This document shows positions 1 to 9,242 of a stretch of 64,000 bases of DNA, one piece after another. A program made the translations under genes and the position numbers. Each line of letters opens with the position of its first letter. Within the stretch, counting starts at the first letter, position 1. The stretch covers positions 4,092,001 through 4,156,000 of the forward strand of contig NZ_CP019304.1 of assembly GCF_001969265.1 (NCBI RefSeq), written 5' to 3'. Below the pieces are notes generated by a model. The model saw nothing but the letters and a program-made list of their open reading frames with translations, was not told the origin of the DNA and did not search any database. The DNA is from Arthrobacter sp. QXT-31. Its GTDB lineage: Bacteria > Actinomycetota > Actinomycetes > Actinomycetales > Micrococcaceae.

Positions 1-39
1 GTGCAGGCAATGCTGCAGTCGCTGGACGCGCGGCCCTGA
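1..39 (+). CDS. 3' end of an upstream gene (partial)
   Basis: The window opens inside an open frame that ends with TGA at 37-39; only 12 codons ([12 protein letters not shown]) are visible. In related actinobacteria a DUF2017 family gene commonly precedes murI, so this may be its tail, but the fragment is too short to identify. It could also be chance coding potential. Confidence 0.3.
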   Translation: MQAMLQSLDARP

Positions 40-166
40 GCGGTTTCCGCGGTCCGCGGTCCCGGCGCTGAGCGGTTTCCGACGCGTCAAGTGTGACAAA
101 TTCGACATGAGTCGCTCGCCACAAGTGATGGCCGCACCTCACGGGAAGACCTATCCTCAAATAATC

Positions 167-1192
167 ATGACTTCAGCATCGAGCATGGATCCGGCAGCGG
201 GAGCTGCAGCGGAATCCGCAACGGCCGACGGCATAAATGTGGGATCGCTGCCGATCGGCGTCTTCGACTCCGGGGTCGGCGGCCTCACCGTGGCACGGTC
301 AATCATCGACCAGCTGCCCAACGAATCCATCCTCTATGTGGGCGATACCGCCCACGGCCCGTACGGGCCGCTGCCCATCGCGGAGGTTCGGGCCAACGCC
401 CTCGGCGTCATGGACGAACTTGTGGACTCCGGCGTCAAGCTGCTGACCATCGCCTGCAACTCGGCGTCGGCCGCCGTGCTCCGTGACGCCCGTGAGCGGT
501 ACACCGCGCGCTACGGCATCCCCGTCATCGAAGTGATCCAGCCCGCCGTCCGCCGGGCCGTTGCGGCCACCCGCACCGGCCGCGTCGGCGTGATCGGCAC
601 CTCGGCCACCGTGGGTTCCCGGGCCTACGAGGACACGTTCGCCGCCGCACCCGACCTGCAGATCACCTCGGTGGCCTGCCCGGCGTTCGTGCCGTACGTG
701 GAGGCCGGCATCACCACGGGCCCGGAACTGCTCGACGTAGCCCGTGAGTACCTGGAGCCGCTGAAGGCAGCCGGCGTGGACACCGTGGTGCTCGGCTGCA
801 CGCACTATCCGCTCCTGACCGGTGTGATCTCCTACGTCATGGGCGAGGACGTCACCCTGGTCTCCAGCGCCGAGGAAACAGCCAAGGACGTCTACCGGGC
901 GCTGGCGAGCAACGGCCTAGAACGCACCGAAGCCGCTGCGCCGGAGCACAGCTTCATCGCAACCGGCGATCCGGGCCAGTTCGAGGCGCTGGCCCGCAGG
1001 TTCCTCGGGCCGGAGGTGCTCAGCGTCAAGCACGTGGACCACGTCGCGGCACAGTACCCCACGGGGAGCCTGGCACGGATCACCCCCGAAATGATCGCCG
1101 CAGCCCGGGAGGCGGCAGCGCGCCCGCGCATCTCCAACTTCGTCGGCCAGGCCTCTGCCAGCGGTGCAGCCTCCGGGGGGTCCTTCCTGTGA
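167..1192 (+). CDS. murI: Glutamate racemase
   Basis: Interconverts L- and D-glutamate in the cytoplasm and supplies D-Glu for peptidoglycan. Both catalytic cysteines are visible: Cys97 in IACNSAS and Cys211 in GCTHYPLL. The N-terminal substrate loop [10 protein letters not shown] is at about residues 31-40. The protein is 341 aa from the ATG at 167. An in-frame ATG at 107 would add 20 residues outside the conserved domain. A TATCCT box at 152-157 lies just before 167, and no good Shine-Dalgarno is seen, so the start is uncertain. The stop overlaps the next gene by 4 nt (GTGA), which indicates translational coupling. Confidence 0.95.
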   Translation: MTSASSMDPAAGAAAESATADGINVGSLPIGVFDSGVGGLTVARSIIDQLPNESILYVGDTAHGPYGPLPIAEVRANALGVMDELVDSGVKLLTIACNSASAAVLRDARERYTARYGIPVIEVIQPAVRRAVAATRTGRVGVIGTSATVGSRAYEDTFAAAPDLQITSVACPAFVPYVEAGITTGPELLDVAREYLEPLKAAGVDTVVLGCTHYPLLTGVISYVMGEDVTLVSSAEETAKDVYRALASNGLERTEAAAPEHSFIATGDPGQFEALARRFLGPEVLSVKHVDHVAAQYPTGSLARITPEMIAAAREAAARPRISNFVGQASASGAASGGSFL

Positions 1193-1986
1193 AGCTCACC
1201 ATCGTCGGCTGCACTGGCTCGTTTCCAGGCCCCGGATCACCCGCCTCCTGCTACCTGCTGACCGCCAACGACGGCGAACGGGTGTGGAAGGTGGTCATGG
1301 ACCTCGGCAGCGGGGCCCTGGGCGCCATCCAGCGCTACACCGACCTCGAGGACATCGACGCGATCTTCCTCACGCACCTGCACCCCGACCACTGCATGGA
1401 CCTGTGCGGGCTGCACGTTGCCGTGCGCTGGAAACCGGGCGGCTGGGACCGGGGGAGGATCCCCGTCTGGGGGCCTGCCGCCACCGCCGACAGGATGGCC
1501 ACTGCCTACGGGCTGGACCTGGACCCGGGGATGCACGAGGAGTTCGACTTCACCAACTGGACCGAACGCCAGTCCGTCACGGTGGGCCCTTTCACCGTGA
1601 CGCCCTTCGCCGTGAACCACCCGGTGGAGGAGGCCTATGCCCTCCGCGTGGAGGTCACCGAGCCGGATCCGGCCGGCGGCACCGCGACCCGCGTGCTCAC
1701 CTATTCGGGTGACACCGATTCCTGCCGCGGGCTGGAGGAGGCGGCCAAGGACGCCGACCTCTTCCTCTGCGAAGCCGCCTTCGAGGAAGGCCGCGACGAC
1801 GGCATCAAGGACGTCCACCTGACCGGCAAGCGGGCCGGGGAGGCAGCCACCGCCGCCGGCGCGCGCCGCCTGCTGCTCACCCATATTCCGGTATGGACCT
1901 CGCAGACCAAGGTCATGGCCGAGGCGCGTCCCGCCTTCGCCGGTGACGTGGCCGTGGCCGTTGCGGGCGTGCACTACAACGTCTGA
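1189..1986 (+). CDS. MBL-fold metallo-hydrolase (RNase Z-like family)
   Basis: A 265-aa metallo-beta-lactamase fold protein. The metal-binding motif HLHPDH is at residues 63-68. The later ligands are an Asp in SGDTDS and a His in LTHIPVW. The N-terminus ([22 protein letters not shown]) has the shape of RNase Z / cyclic-nucleotide-phosphodiesterase-like MBL proteins. It lies between murI and rph, an order common in Arthrobacter relatives, and RNase PH next door makes an RNA-processing role plausible. The substrate cannot be told from sequence. The GTG start overlaps the murI stop. Confidence 0.85.
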   Translation: MKLTIVGCTGSFPGPGSPASCYLLTANDGERVWKVVMDLGSGALGAIQRYTDLEDIDAIFLTHLHPDHCMDLCGLHVAVRWKPGGWDRGRIPVWGPAATADRMATAYGLDLDPGMHEEFDFTNWTERQSVTVGPFTVTPFAVNHPVEEAYALRVEVTEPDPAGGTATRVLTYSGDTDSCRGLEEAAKDADLFLCEAAFEEGRDDGIKDVHLTGKRAGEAATAAGARRLLLTHIPVWTSQTKVMAEARPAFAGDVAVAVAGVHYNV

Positions 1987-2061
1987 TGTGGCAGCTGTCT
2001 GATCTGGCAATTGCCGGACTGGGCACCTGCCGGACTGGGCACTTGACCGACGTGGCGCCGG
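1982..2061. repeat. Degenerate 16-bp tandem repeat (about 5 units)
   Basis: Starting over the stop codon of the MBL gene, units of 16 bp follow head to tail at 1982, 1998, 2014, 2030 and 2046. The third and fourth (CCGGACTGGGCACCTG and CCGGACTGGGCACTTG) differ at one base; the outer ones are more diverged. They fill most of the gap before rph. Confidence 0.75.
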
Positions 2062-2104
2062 CTGACCTGACACGGCATGCCTGTAGCCTCGATAAGCTAA
2101 AGGC

Positions 2105-2863
2105 ATGACTTCCGAAGCAACCACTGCCCCCGTCATCCGTGCCGACGGCCGCACCCCGGACCAGCTCCGGCCAATCAGCATCACCCGCGGTTGGTCCAAG
2201 CAGGCCGAGGGATCGGCCCTCATCGAGTTCGGCAACACCCGGGTCCTGTGCACCGCTTCCCTCACCGAAGGTGTTCCGCGCTGGCTCAAGGGCGAAGGCC
2301 GTGGCTGGGTGACCGCCGAATACGCGATGCTCCCGCGGGCCACGAACACCCGCTCCGACCGCGAGTCCGTCAAGGGCAAGATCGGCGGCCGCACCCACGA
2401 GATCTCCCGCCTCATCGGGCGTTCGCTGCGGTCGATCATCGACACCAAGGCCCTGGGGGAGAACACCATCGTGCTGGACTGCGATGTCCTGCAGGCCGAC
2501 GGCGGTACCCGGACGGCAGCCATCACCGGCGCCTACGTGGCGCTCGCCGAGGCCATCCGCTTCGCCCGCGAGAACAAGATGATCGCCCGCAACGCCCAGC
2601 CCCTGGTGGACACCATCGCCGCCGTGTCGGTGGGGATCATCGACGGCATTCCGATGCTGGACCTGCCGTACATCGAGGACGTGCGGGCCGAGACCGACAT
2701 GAACGTCGTCGTGACCGGCTCCGGCAAGTTCGTGGAGGTCCAGGGAACGGCCGAGGGCGCCCCGTTCGACCGGGAGGAACTCAACAAGCTGCTGGACCTG
2801 GCACTGCTGGGAACAGAACAGCTGGCTGCCATCCAGCGCGAGACCCTGGCTGAAGCGCCGTGA
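2105..2863 (+). CDS. rph: Ribonuclease PH
   Basis: A phosphorolytic 3'-5' exoribonuclease that trims tRNA 3' ends and acts as a hexamer in the cytoplasm. The 252-aa length matches the family. Conserved blocks include the [10 protein letters not shown]-terminus, [12 protein letters not shown], the arginine-rich [15 protein letters not shown] segment, and [18 protein letters not shown] with the phosphate site. A TAAGCT box at 2093-2098 is six bases before the ATG, which fits a leaderless or very short leader transcript. It overlaps rdgB by 4 nt, so the two are probably co-transcribed. Confidence 0.96.
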   Translation: MTSEATTAPVIRADGRTPDQLRPISITRGWSKQAEGSALIEFGNTRVLCTASLTEGVPRWLKGEGRGWVTAEYAMLPRATNTRSDRESVKGKIGGRTHEISRLIGRSLRSIIDTKALGENTIVLDCDVLQADGGTRTAAITGAYVALAEAIRFARENKMIARNAQPLVDTIAAVSVGIIDGIPMLDLPYIEDVRAETDMNVVVTGSGKFVEVQGTAEGAPFDREELNKLLDLALLGTEQLAAIQRETLAEAP

Positions 2864-3531
2864 GTGAGAACAGCCCCGTGAGCGCGGACAGCGTTTCGCC
2901 CCAGCCCCGGCTGGTGCTGGCCACCCGTAACGCCGGAAAACTGCGGGAGCTGCGTGAGCTGCTGCGCGGGCAGGTCCCGGGGCTCGACGTCGACACCCAG
3001 GTGGTTGACGCGGCCGCCGTCGGAGCGCCCGATGTCGCCGAGACAGGGGTGACGTTCGCCGAAAATTCGCTGCTGAAGGCGCGGGCCGTGGCCGACGCCA
3101 CGGGTCTGGTGGCCATCGCGGACGACTCGGGGCTGTCCGTGGATGTCCTCGGCGGCGCGCCGGGGATCTTTTCCGCGCGGTGGGCAGGACGCCACGGCGA
3201 CGACGTCGCCAACCTGCGTCTGCTGCTGGCCCAGCTGTCCGACGTGCCGGACGGCCACCGCGGCGCCGCCTTCGTGTGCGCCGCGGCCCTCGCCGTGCCG
3301 GCGTCGGCCAACGCGGACGGGGCACGCGAAGTGGTGGAGTACGGACAGCTTGCCGGCACGCTGCTGCGGGAGCCGCGGGGCGAAGGCGGGTTCGGCTACG
3401 ACCCCGTTCTGGAGCCGCTGGGCATGGACCGCAGCTGCGCAGAGCTCAGCCCGGAGGAGAAAAACGCCATCAGCCACCGCGGGCTGGCGTTCCGTGCGCT
3501 GCTGCCCTCGATCGTCGAGGCCCTGCGCTAG
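2860..3531 (+). CDS. rdgB: Non-canonical purine NTP pyrophosphatase (RdgB/HAM1)
   Basis: Hydrolyses dITP, XTP and similar aberrant purine nucleotides to monophosphates, keeping them out of DNA and RNA. The 223-aa protein begins with the family signature [16 protein letters not shown]. It carries FAENSLLKA, the acidic site [20 protein letters not shown], and GFGYDPV with [12 protein letters not shown]. The GTG start overlaps the rph stop (GTGA). A strong bidirectional hairpin follows directly. Confidence 0.95.
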   Translation: MSENSPVSADSVSPQPRLVLATRNAGKLRELRELLRGQVPGLDVDTQVVDAAAVGAPDVAETGVTFAENSLLKARAVADATGLVAIADDSGLSVDVLGGAPGIFSARWAGRHGDDVANLRLLLAQLSDVPDGHRGAAFVCAAALAVPASANADGAREVVEYGQLAGTLLREPRGEGGFGYDPVLEPLGMDRSCAELSPEEKNAISHRGLAFRALLPSIVEALR

Positions 3532-3550
3532 CTGCTGAAATGGCCGTAAA

Positions 3551-3590
3551 CAGCAGAAAGGCACCTCATTCCTGAGGTGCCTTTCTGCTG
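3551..3590. terminator. Bidirectional intrinsic terminator
   Basis: A perfect 18-bp stem (3551-3568 with 3573-3590) closes on a 4-nt loop. It lies between the convergent rdgB and dedA-family genes. Short A/T-rich ends (AAAGG/CCTTT) lie inside the stem, so it could stop transcription from both sides. Confidence 0.8.
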
Positions 3591-3625
3591 TCCGGGTTTC
3601 CGGTGGAAGCCGGCCGGATCTCCGG

Positions 3626-4414
3626 TCAATCCAGGTTTGTTTTGCGCTCGGCCTCGGGCTCGTGCTCCTCGATGAACTCCTCCACCGGATCGGTCCCGAA
3701 TGCTGCGGCTTCGCGCTTGGCGGTCATGCCGCGCACCACTTCAACGCCGACCGGGATCACCGAGACCAGGACAATGACGATGAAGATGATGTCCAGGTTC
3801 TCCCGCACCCACGGCACCCGGTCGCCCAGCACGTAGCCGAGAAGGGTCACGCCGCCGCCCCACAGAAGAGCGCCGATGACGTTGAACAGGAAGAACTTGC
3901 GCTTGTCCATTTGGGCAACGCCCACGATGACCGGGACAAACGTCCGGATGATGGGAACAAAGCGTGCAAGGATCAGGGCTTTGCCGCCGTGCTTTTCGAA
4001 GAACTTGTGCGCGCTGTCCACGTTCTCATGCTTGAACAGCCGGGAATCCGGCTTGTTGAAGATGGCGGGGCCGGCCTTCGAACCGATGAAATAGCCCGTC
4101 TGGTTGCCGATGATGGCGGACACGATGATCAGTGCCGCGAAGAGCCAGATGTTGAATTTGATCGTGTCCGTGGCCACGAGCAGGCCCGCCGTAAACAGCA
4201 TGGAATCGCCCGGCAGGAAGAACCCGATCAGCAGCCCGGTTTCCGCGAAGACGATCCCGCAGACCAGCAGGACAACCCACGGGGCCAGGGCCGGGTCGGC
4301 CAGGAACACCTGGGGGTTGAGCCAGTCCGGCAGGAATGATGCCAGATGCGGCTGGACGGGGCCGGCGCCACCCAGCGCGGGCACGGCAAAGTCGCTCAAT
4401 GCATTTAAGTTCAC
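3626..4414 (-). CDS. DedA family membrane protein (VTT domain)
   Basis: A 262-aa polytopic inner-membrane protein. Hallmarks of the DedA/VTT family are FFLPGDSMLFTAG, GNQTGYFIGSKAG and the ARFVPIIRTFVPVIVGVAQM segment with conserved arginines. Family members are linked to envelope integrity and lipid-carrier (undecaprenyl phosphate) recycling. The exact role here is inference. The acidic C-terminal tail (DPVEEFIEEHEPEAE) is cytoplasmic by prediction. The start is GTG at 4414 without a Shine-Dalgarno, but with TACCCT six bases upstream (4421-4426 on the opposite strand), a leaderless arrangement. Confidence 0.9.
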   Translation of the reverse strand: MNLNALSDFAVPALGGAGPVQPHLASFLPDWLNPQVFLADPALAPWVVLLVCGIVFAETGLLIGFFLPGDSMLFTAGLLVATDTIKFNIWLFAALIIVSAIIGNQTGYFIGSKAGPAIFNKPDSRLFKHENVDSAHKFFEKHGGKALILARFVPIIRTFVPVIVGVAQMDKRKFFLFNVIGALLWGGGVTLLGYVLGDRVPWVRENLDIIFIVIVLVSVIPVGVEVVRGMTAKREAAAFGTDPVEEFIEEHEPEAERKTNLD

Positions 4415-4467
4415 GTTTCAAGGGTACTTGACGGGTTCCGCGCCCCTGCCGAGCTACAGTTGTCCCC
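4415..4467. promoter_or_regulatory. Compact divergent promoter region (dedA / exonuclease)
   Basis: Only 53 bp separate two divergent GTG starts. Each has a TANNNT box at leaderless distance: TACCCT (minus strand, 4426-4421) six bases before the dedA-family start, and TACAGT (4455-4460) seven bases before the exonuclease start. Neither side has a ribosome-binding site. No clear -35 was seen. Confidence 0.5.
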
Positions 4468-5511
4468 GTGGGTTTGGACTTTACGGCGATCGACTTCGAG
4501 ACCGCCAACGGCTTCCGCGGTTCGCCGTGTGCCGTTGGCCTCACCAAGGTCCGTGGCGGCGTCATCGTCGAGGAGGCCTCCTGGCTCATGCGGCCTCCGG
4601 AAAACCACGACACGTTCGACTACCACAACGTCCGCGTCCACGGCATCCGGCCCGAACAGGTGGCCGGCCTGCCGCGCTTCGGGGAGCTGTTTCCGGAGAT
4701 CGGCGCATTCATTGGCGGCGACATCCTCGCCGCGCACAACGCCGCCTTCGACCTCGGGGTGATCCGCTCCGGGCTTGAGGTCTCGGGGCTTCCCGGCCCG
4801 GCCTACGACTACGTGTGCACCGTGATGCTCTCCCGGCGCTGCTATTCGCTGGTTTCGAATTCCCTGCCCTTTGCCGCCGAGGAGGCGGGCGTGCCGCTCG
4901 TGAACCACCACGATGCGGCCGAGGATGCCCGGGCGTGCGCCGGCGTCCTCATCGACATCGCGGGGCGTAACCGGGCCAACAGCATCGCCGAGCTCTACCT
5001 TTCGCTGGGATTGTCCATACCCCAGCAGCCGGCGTTCGACCCGGCGACCGGCGAGCTTTCCAAGGCGACCGTCTCGGCGCTCGCCGCCGCGGGCGGCACC
5101 AGTGTTGCCCGGCCCTTCCGCAGCGGGTGGCCCGAGGAAGGGCCCAACCCCGAGCCGAATCCCGACGCCGAGCCCGGGAATCCGCTGTTCGGACAGACCG
5201 TGGTGTTCACCGGCCAGCTCGCGATGCCGCGTCCCGAAGCGAAGACGCGCTCCGCCGAACTGGGGGCGCGTCCGGAGAGCCGGGTCACGGCCCGGACCAG
5301 CGTCCTGGTGGTGGGGGACGGCTTCGTGGCCGGCGACCTGCGGTCCGGCAGGCTCACCGGCAAGGCCAAACGCGTCCTGGAGCTGCACGACCGCGGCCAG
5401 GCCATCGAGGTGATTTCCGAAGGGGAGTTCCTGCAGATGGTGGGCGGCCAGATGGTGGGCGGGGCACCGGTGCACCTGGCGAACGCTGCCGCAGATCCTG
5501 CCGCCTGCTGA
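4468..5511 (+). CDS. DEDDh 3'-5' exonuclease with C-terminal BRCT domain
   Basis: A 347-aa protein. The N-terminal half is an epsilon-type exonuclease: Asp9 and Glu11 in AIDFETANG, HNAAFDLGV, and HHDAAEDARA with the DEDDh histidine and aspartate. Residues about 235-320 (LFGQTVVFTGQLAMPR to VLELHDRGQ) form a BRCT domain like those in NAD-dependent ligases. It is probably a stand-alone DNA repair or proofreading nuclease rather than the replicative epsilon subunit. The GTG start at 4468 has a TACAGT box seven bases upstream and no Shine-Dalgarno. Near the C-terminus QMVGG is duplicated by a 15-bp tandem repeat. Confidence 0.85.
   Translation: MGLDFTAIDFETANGFRGSPCAVGLTKVRGGVIVEEASWLMRPPENHDTFDYHNVRVHGIRPEQVAGLPRFGELFPEIGAFIGGDILAAHNAAFDLGVIRSGLEVSGLPGPAYDYVCTVMLSRRCYSLVSNSLPFAAEEAGVPLVNHHDAAEDARACAGVLIDIAGRNRANSIAELYLSLGLSIPQQPAFDPATGELSKATVSALAAAGGTSVARPFRSGWPEEGPNPEPNPDAEPGNPLFGQTVVFTGQLAMPRPEAKTRSAELGARPESRVTARTSVLVVGDGFVAGDLRSGRLTGKAKRVLELHDRGQAIEVISEGEFLQMVGGQMVGGAPVHLANAAADPAAC
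5434..5463 (+). repeat. 15-bp tandem duplication in exonuclease 3' end
   Basis: CAGATGGTGGGCGGC is followed directly by CAGATGGTGGGCGGG. This duplicates five codons (QMVGG) 16 codons before the stop of the exonuclease-BRCT gene. Confidence 0.85.
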
Positions 5512-5514
5512 ACG

Positions 5515-5678
5515 ACCCTCCCTCACGTCCTGCCGGTTTTGCGGGAAACCCGGCAGGATGTGATGGAGCGTCCTGAAAAACCCGGCAGGATCTGATGGAG
5601 CGTTGCGGGAAACCCCAACGGCAGACGGCGAACGGGTAGGCAGGGCCTAAACCCTTCCTCACGTCCTGCAGGTTTTTC
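5515..5678. repeat. Cluster of four copies of a REP-like palindromic repeat
   Basis: The gap between two convergent genes holds four related units of about 28 bp around the core TCCTGCCGGGTTT. Copies are at 5515-5542 (plus), 5543-5572 (minus), 5575-5604 (minus) and 5650-5678 (plus). In one orientation they read roughly CGCTCCATCACATCCTGCCG followed by GGTTT. Adjacent opposite copies 1 and 2 form a large hairpin that could terminate both flanking genes. The layout resembles bacterial REP/BIME clusters. The family name is unknown to me. Confidence 0.7.
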
Positions 5679-5735
5679 CCAAACGCGTCCTCGCGTTGCA
5701 GGCAGGGGCTGCGGGGACCTGCAGCAACATTCTGC

Positions 5736-6821
5736 TTAGGCAGATGTGACCGCAACCAGCTGACTGGCCATGCCGCGGATGACTTCGGGGGCCTCCAGCG
5801 CCTCCAGCCAGTCTGCAGGCAGGCAGTCGGTGCCGTAGTACGCGCCCAGGATGTTGCCCGCGATGGACCCAGTGGAATCGCTGTCGCCGCTGTGGTTGAT
5901 TGCCAGGGCGATGGCGGCCTTGAAATGGTCCACCGGAGCGGTCGCGGCTCCCTGCTGGACCGTTGCCAGCACCGCATAAAGTCCGACGGCGAGGGCCTCC
6001 TCTGCGACCCACCCTTCACCCAGTTCACGGACCAGGTCCTCCGGGCTCAGGATTGTGCCGGACGCGGCCTCGCCGGCGAGGCCTATGGCTGCTTCCAGCC
6101 GCTCGCGGAGTTCGGGCGCCGCTTCGTCATCGGCCAGCACCCGGGCGAGTGCAGCCTCCGCTGCCTGGGCCAGGCTGCTGCCCTGCACCAGGAAATGGAT
6201 GAGCAGGCTAAAAGCGCCCGCGCTCTGCCGGGCGGAGGGATGCCCGTGGGTGAGCGAGGCGGCGTCGGCGCTCAACTTGTAGACGGAGTCTGCCGGGATA
6301 TGCGGCACCAGGCCGAAAGGGGCGGAGCGCATTACGGTTCCGCAGCCCTTCGACTCGGGGTTGACCGGGCGGGCGGCCGTTCCCATTTCGCCGGTGGCCA
6401 GCCCGCTCAGGCAGGCATTGCCGGGCGCCCGCCGGTGCCGCAGCACCTCCTGGCCGTCAATCCAGCGGGGCTGCGGCCGCGGTGCGGATTCGGGAACGGA
6501 AACGCCCTGCGTGTCTAGCCAGCGCAGGTACGCAAGCCACACGCAGGCGTTGGCGTCCGCACCTACACCCGAATTGGCCCACTCCAGGGCCTCGACGATC
6601 CCGTCCACCGTGTACAGCGTCATCTGCGTGTCGTCCGAAAAGTGCGTCCCGCCGTCGAGCGCCGCAAAATCCCGGAGGCCGGCAGCGCCGAAACGGCGCC
6701 GGATCTCCTCTATCGGGTCGAACTCGACGGCGTAGCCGAGCGAGTCGCCCAGGGCGCCGCCGAGCAGGCAGCCATGGATGCGGGACTCGGGGGACACAAC
6801 GGTGCCGGAAGCAATGCTCAT
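5736..6821 (-). CDS. ADP-ribosylglycohydrolase (DraG/ARH family)
   Basis: A 361-aa predicted hydrolase that removes ADP-ribose from proteins or small molecules, with a binuclear Mg site. Motifs seen are GCLLGGALGDSLGY, the metal-binding HFSDDTQMT, and the C-terminal NHSGDSDSTGSIAGNILGA with the paired aspartates. The start at MSIASG (6821) is preferred over an upstream GTG at 6872. It has TAAATT seven bases upstream (6829-6834) and the family fold begins soon after. It is a single gene whose target is unknown. Confidence 0.9.
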   Translation of the reverse strand: MSIASGTVVSPESRIHGCLLGGALGDSLGYAVEFDPIEEIRRRFGAAGLRDFAALDGGTHFSDDTQMTLYTVDGIVEALEWANSGVGADANACVWLAYLRWLDTQGVSVPESAPRPQPRWIDGQEVLRHRRAPGNACLSGLATGEMGTAARPVNPESKGCGTVMRSAPFGLVPHIPADSVYKLSADAASLTHGHPSARQSAGAFSLLIHFLVQGSSLAQAAEAALARVLADDEAAPELRERLEAAIGLAGEAASGTILSPEDLVRELGEGWVAEEALAVGLYAVLATVQQGAATAPVDHFKAAIALAINHSGDSDSTGSIAGNILGAYYGTDCLPADWLEALEAPEVIRGMASQLVAVTSA

Positions 6822-7024
6822 GCAGGCAAATTTACCTGCCCGCCGGAGCTCTCCCGTCCCGATGATTTGCACGCTGCTGTGATCTCGAACTCTGAATGCC
6901 GGGGGTCCGCAGACCGGACGATAAGCTCGGGTTCAGGAACCGTCCAGACTTTGCTGCCAGACTGCTGGGGCCGTCTCCCCAGGCGAGCGACGTTCCCCGC
7001 TGACCAAAACATAAGGATTTCACC

Positions 7025-7999
7025 ATGAGCACCCCTGTGTCCGTCCCACCGACCGACGGCCGGCCATCCGCCGGTGACAACGGGTTCCGGCCCGGGCTTC
7101 TGTCCCGGCTCGGAGCGGAGGCGTTCGGCACGCTGTTCCTGGTGGTCGCCGGGCTGGGCGTGCCGCTCTTTACCCTTCCGCAGTCCAACCCGCTGCCCGC
7201 CGCCCTCGCCGGAGGCCTCGCCGTGACGGCGGCGATGCTGGCCTTCGCTTACATCTCGGGCGGGCACTTCAACCCGGCCATCACAGTGGGCAACCTCGTG
7301 GTGGGCAGGATCGGCATCGCTGCCGCCGCGGCGTACATCGGCGCGCAGCTGATCGGTGCGGCAGCCGGCGCGCTTGCGCTGTTCGGGATTCTCCGCACTG
7401 TGCCCAACATTCCCGACGCCCGGACGGCGTTTGACACTGTCACCGCCGGCTTCGGTGAGCATTCCGTGATCCAGACGTCGATGGCAGGCGTCCTCCTCGC
7501 CGAAGTGCTGGGAGCAGCGCTCCTGGTTGCCGTGTTCCTCGGCACGACGGCCCGCCGCAACATCCACGCGGCCGCAGCCCCCTTCGCCGTCGGGCTGGCC
7601 TTTGCGGTGCTGCTGCAGCTGGGCCAGGCCCTTGGCAACGCGCCCTTCAACCCGGCACGGGCCACCGCGTCGGCCCTCTTCAGCAGCAGCTGGGCACTGG
7701 AACAGCTGTGGCTGTTCTGGGTAGCCCCGATCGTCGGTGCCGGTATTGCCAGCCTTGTTTTCCGCGGGTTCGCTGACGCCGGCGCCCGGAGTGCCGCGGC
7801 AGACACCGAGCACGCCGGAGCCGCACCGGATGCCGAGGATGAGTTCGACGACGACTCCGACGACTCAGACGAAGAGCCGGGTGCCGCGGAAACACAGACC
7901 GCAAATGGTCGCACCGCCAGCGCTGAACGCCCGGCCGGAGCGCCGGAGGCAGGCCGCGACGAGGCGCGCGACTTCTTCGACGGCCCGCGCAGCCAGTAG
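7025..7999 (+). CDS. Aquaporin / MIP family channel with acidic C-terminal tail
   Basis: A 324-aa six-helix membrane channel for water or small solutes. Both half-helix NPA motifs are present: GGHFNPAIT (residues 80-87) and NAPFNPARA (205-213), the latter with the filter arginine. About 70 residues after the last helix form a hydrophilic, strongly acidic tail (DEFDDDSDDSDEEPG) that is not part of the fold and should be cytoplasmic. AAGGA lies ahead of the ATG. Whether it favours water or glycerol cannot be settled by eye. Confidence 0.9.
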   Translation: MSTPVSVPPTDGRPSAGDNGFRPGLLSRLGAEAFGTLFLVVAGLGVPLFTLPQSNPLPAALAGGLAVTAAMLAFAYISGGHFNPAITVGNLVVGRIGIAAAAAYIGAQLIGAAAGALALFGILRTVPNIPDARTAFDTVTAGFGEHSVIQTSMAGVLLAEVLGAALLVAVFLGTTARRNIHAAAAPFAVGLAFAVLLQLGQALGNAPFNPARATASALFSSSWALEQLWLFWVAPIVGAGIASLVFRGFADAGARSAAADTEHAGAAPDAEDEFDDDSDDSDEEPGAAETQTANGRTASAERPAGAPEAGRDEARDFFDGPRSQ

Positions 8000-8060
8000 T
8001 CCTGACGCGCCGAAGCGCGGGGTCGGCAATATTGTCGGTGCCCGCGCTTAGCTTATGAAT

Positions 8061-9242
8061 ATGCGGTTATTGCACACTTCCGACTGGCACCTGGGCCGGT
8101 CCTTCCATGGCGTCGGCATGCTGGACGCCCAGCGATCCTTCATCGACCAGCTGGTTGCCCGGGTCAGTGAACTGTCCGTCGACGTCGTGCTGATTGCCGG
8201 CGACGTCTACGACCGCGCGCTGCCCGGCGTCGATGTCGTCAACCTGCTGGACGACGCCCTGGTCCGGCTGACCGGAGCGGGCGCGCAGGTGGTGCTGACC
8301 AGCGGAAACCACGACTCCGCCATTCGGCTAGGATTCGCGTCCCGTCTGCTGGAGAAGGGCGGCGTCCATCTGCGCACCCGCCTCCAGGAGCTGGATGTCC
8401 CCGTGACCCTGCCGCTCGGCGGGGCCGGGGCGGACTCGGATGGCCCCGTGCTGGCGATCTACGGGATCCCCTGGCTCGAACCACGCCTTGTTGCCGAGCA
8501 GCTTGGCGCGGACACCGCCAGCCACTTCGAGGTCACCCGTGCCGCCACCCAACGCATCAGGGCCGATGTCGCCGCACGCAGCTCGTCCCGGACCGTTCAT
8601 TCCGTGGTGCTGGCACACACCTTCGCCAGCGGCGGCATCAGCTCGGACAGCGAACGCGACCTGAGCATTGGAGGCGTCGGCGCTGTGCCGCTGGACCTTT
8701 TCGACGGCTTCAGCTACACCGCGCTGGGCCATCTGCACGGCCGGCAGTCCCTCTCCCCGGAGGTGCGCTATTCGGGATCGCCCCTGGCGTACTCCTTCTC
8801 AGAGGCGAAGCACCTCAAGGGCGGCTGGCTCGTGGACATTGACGGGTCCGGTGTCACCGCTGTGGAGGAGATCCTCTGGGACGCACCCCGGCAGCTTGCC
8901 GTCCTCCGGGGAACGCTCGACGAACTGCTGGAGTCGCCGGAGCATGCCTGGGCCGAGGACGCCTACTGCCAGGTGACCCTGACCGACGCCCAGCGGCCGG
9001 CCCAGGCCATGGAGCGCCTGCGGGCCAGGTTCCCGGACACGCTTGTCCTCGGCTTCGAGCCGGAAGGGGCCACCGCGGCATCGTCGGCGAGCTACAGCAG
9101 CCGGCTGGCCAAGGCCGAGGACGATCTCGCCGTGTGCTGCGGATTCCTCGAACACGTCCGCGGCCGGGAGCCTGAAGCGGCAGAACGGGCCGCTCTCACC
9201 GAAGCTTTGGAGAATGTGCGTCTGCAGGAGGCATCACTGTGA
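8061..9242 (+). CDS. sbcD: Exonuclease SbcCD subunit D (Mre11-like nuclease)
   Basis: The metallophosphoesterase partner of SbcC that cuts hairpins and protein-blocked DNA ends. It has the phosphoesterase motifs LLHTSDWHLGR, IAGDVYDRA, TSGNHDS, AHTFASGG and LGHLHGRQ. The ATG at 8061 gives MRLLHTSDWH, as in homologues (393 aa). A second ATG lies at 8055. TAGCTT at 8049-8054 is six bases before 8061, a leaderless layout. The stop overlaps sbcC by 4 nt. Confidence 0.95.
   Translation: MRLLHTSDWHLGRSFHGVGMLDAQRSFIDQLVARVSELSVDVVLIAGDVYDRALPGVDVVNLLDDALVRLTGAGAQVVLTSGNHDSAIRLGFASRLLEKGGVHLRTRLQELDVPVTLPLGGAGADSDGPVLAIYGIPWLEPRLVAEQLGADTASHFEVTRAATQRIRADVAARSSSRTVHSVVLAHTFASGGISSDSERDLSIGGVGAVPLDLFDGFSYTALGHLHGRQSLSPEVRYSGSPLAYSFSEAKHLKGGWLVDIDGSGVTAVEEILWDAPRQLAVLRGTLDELLESPEHAWAEDAYCQVTLTDAQRPAQAMERLRARFPDTLVLGFEPEGATAASSASYSSRLAKAEDDLAVCCGFLEHVRGREPEAAERAALTEALENVRLQEASL

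Noticed and set aside
5515..5678. Possible CRISPR array
   Set aside because: Units are inverted and direct, unevenly spaced and without unique spacers of constant size; no cas genes nearby.
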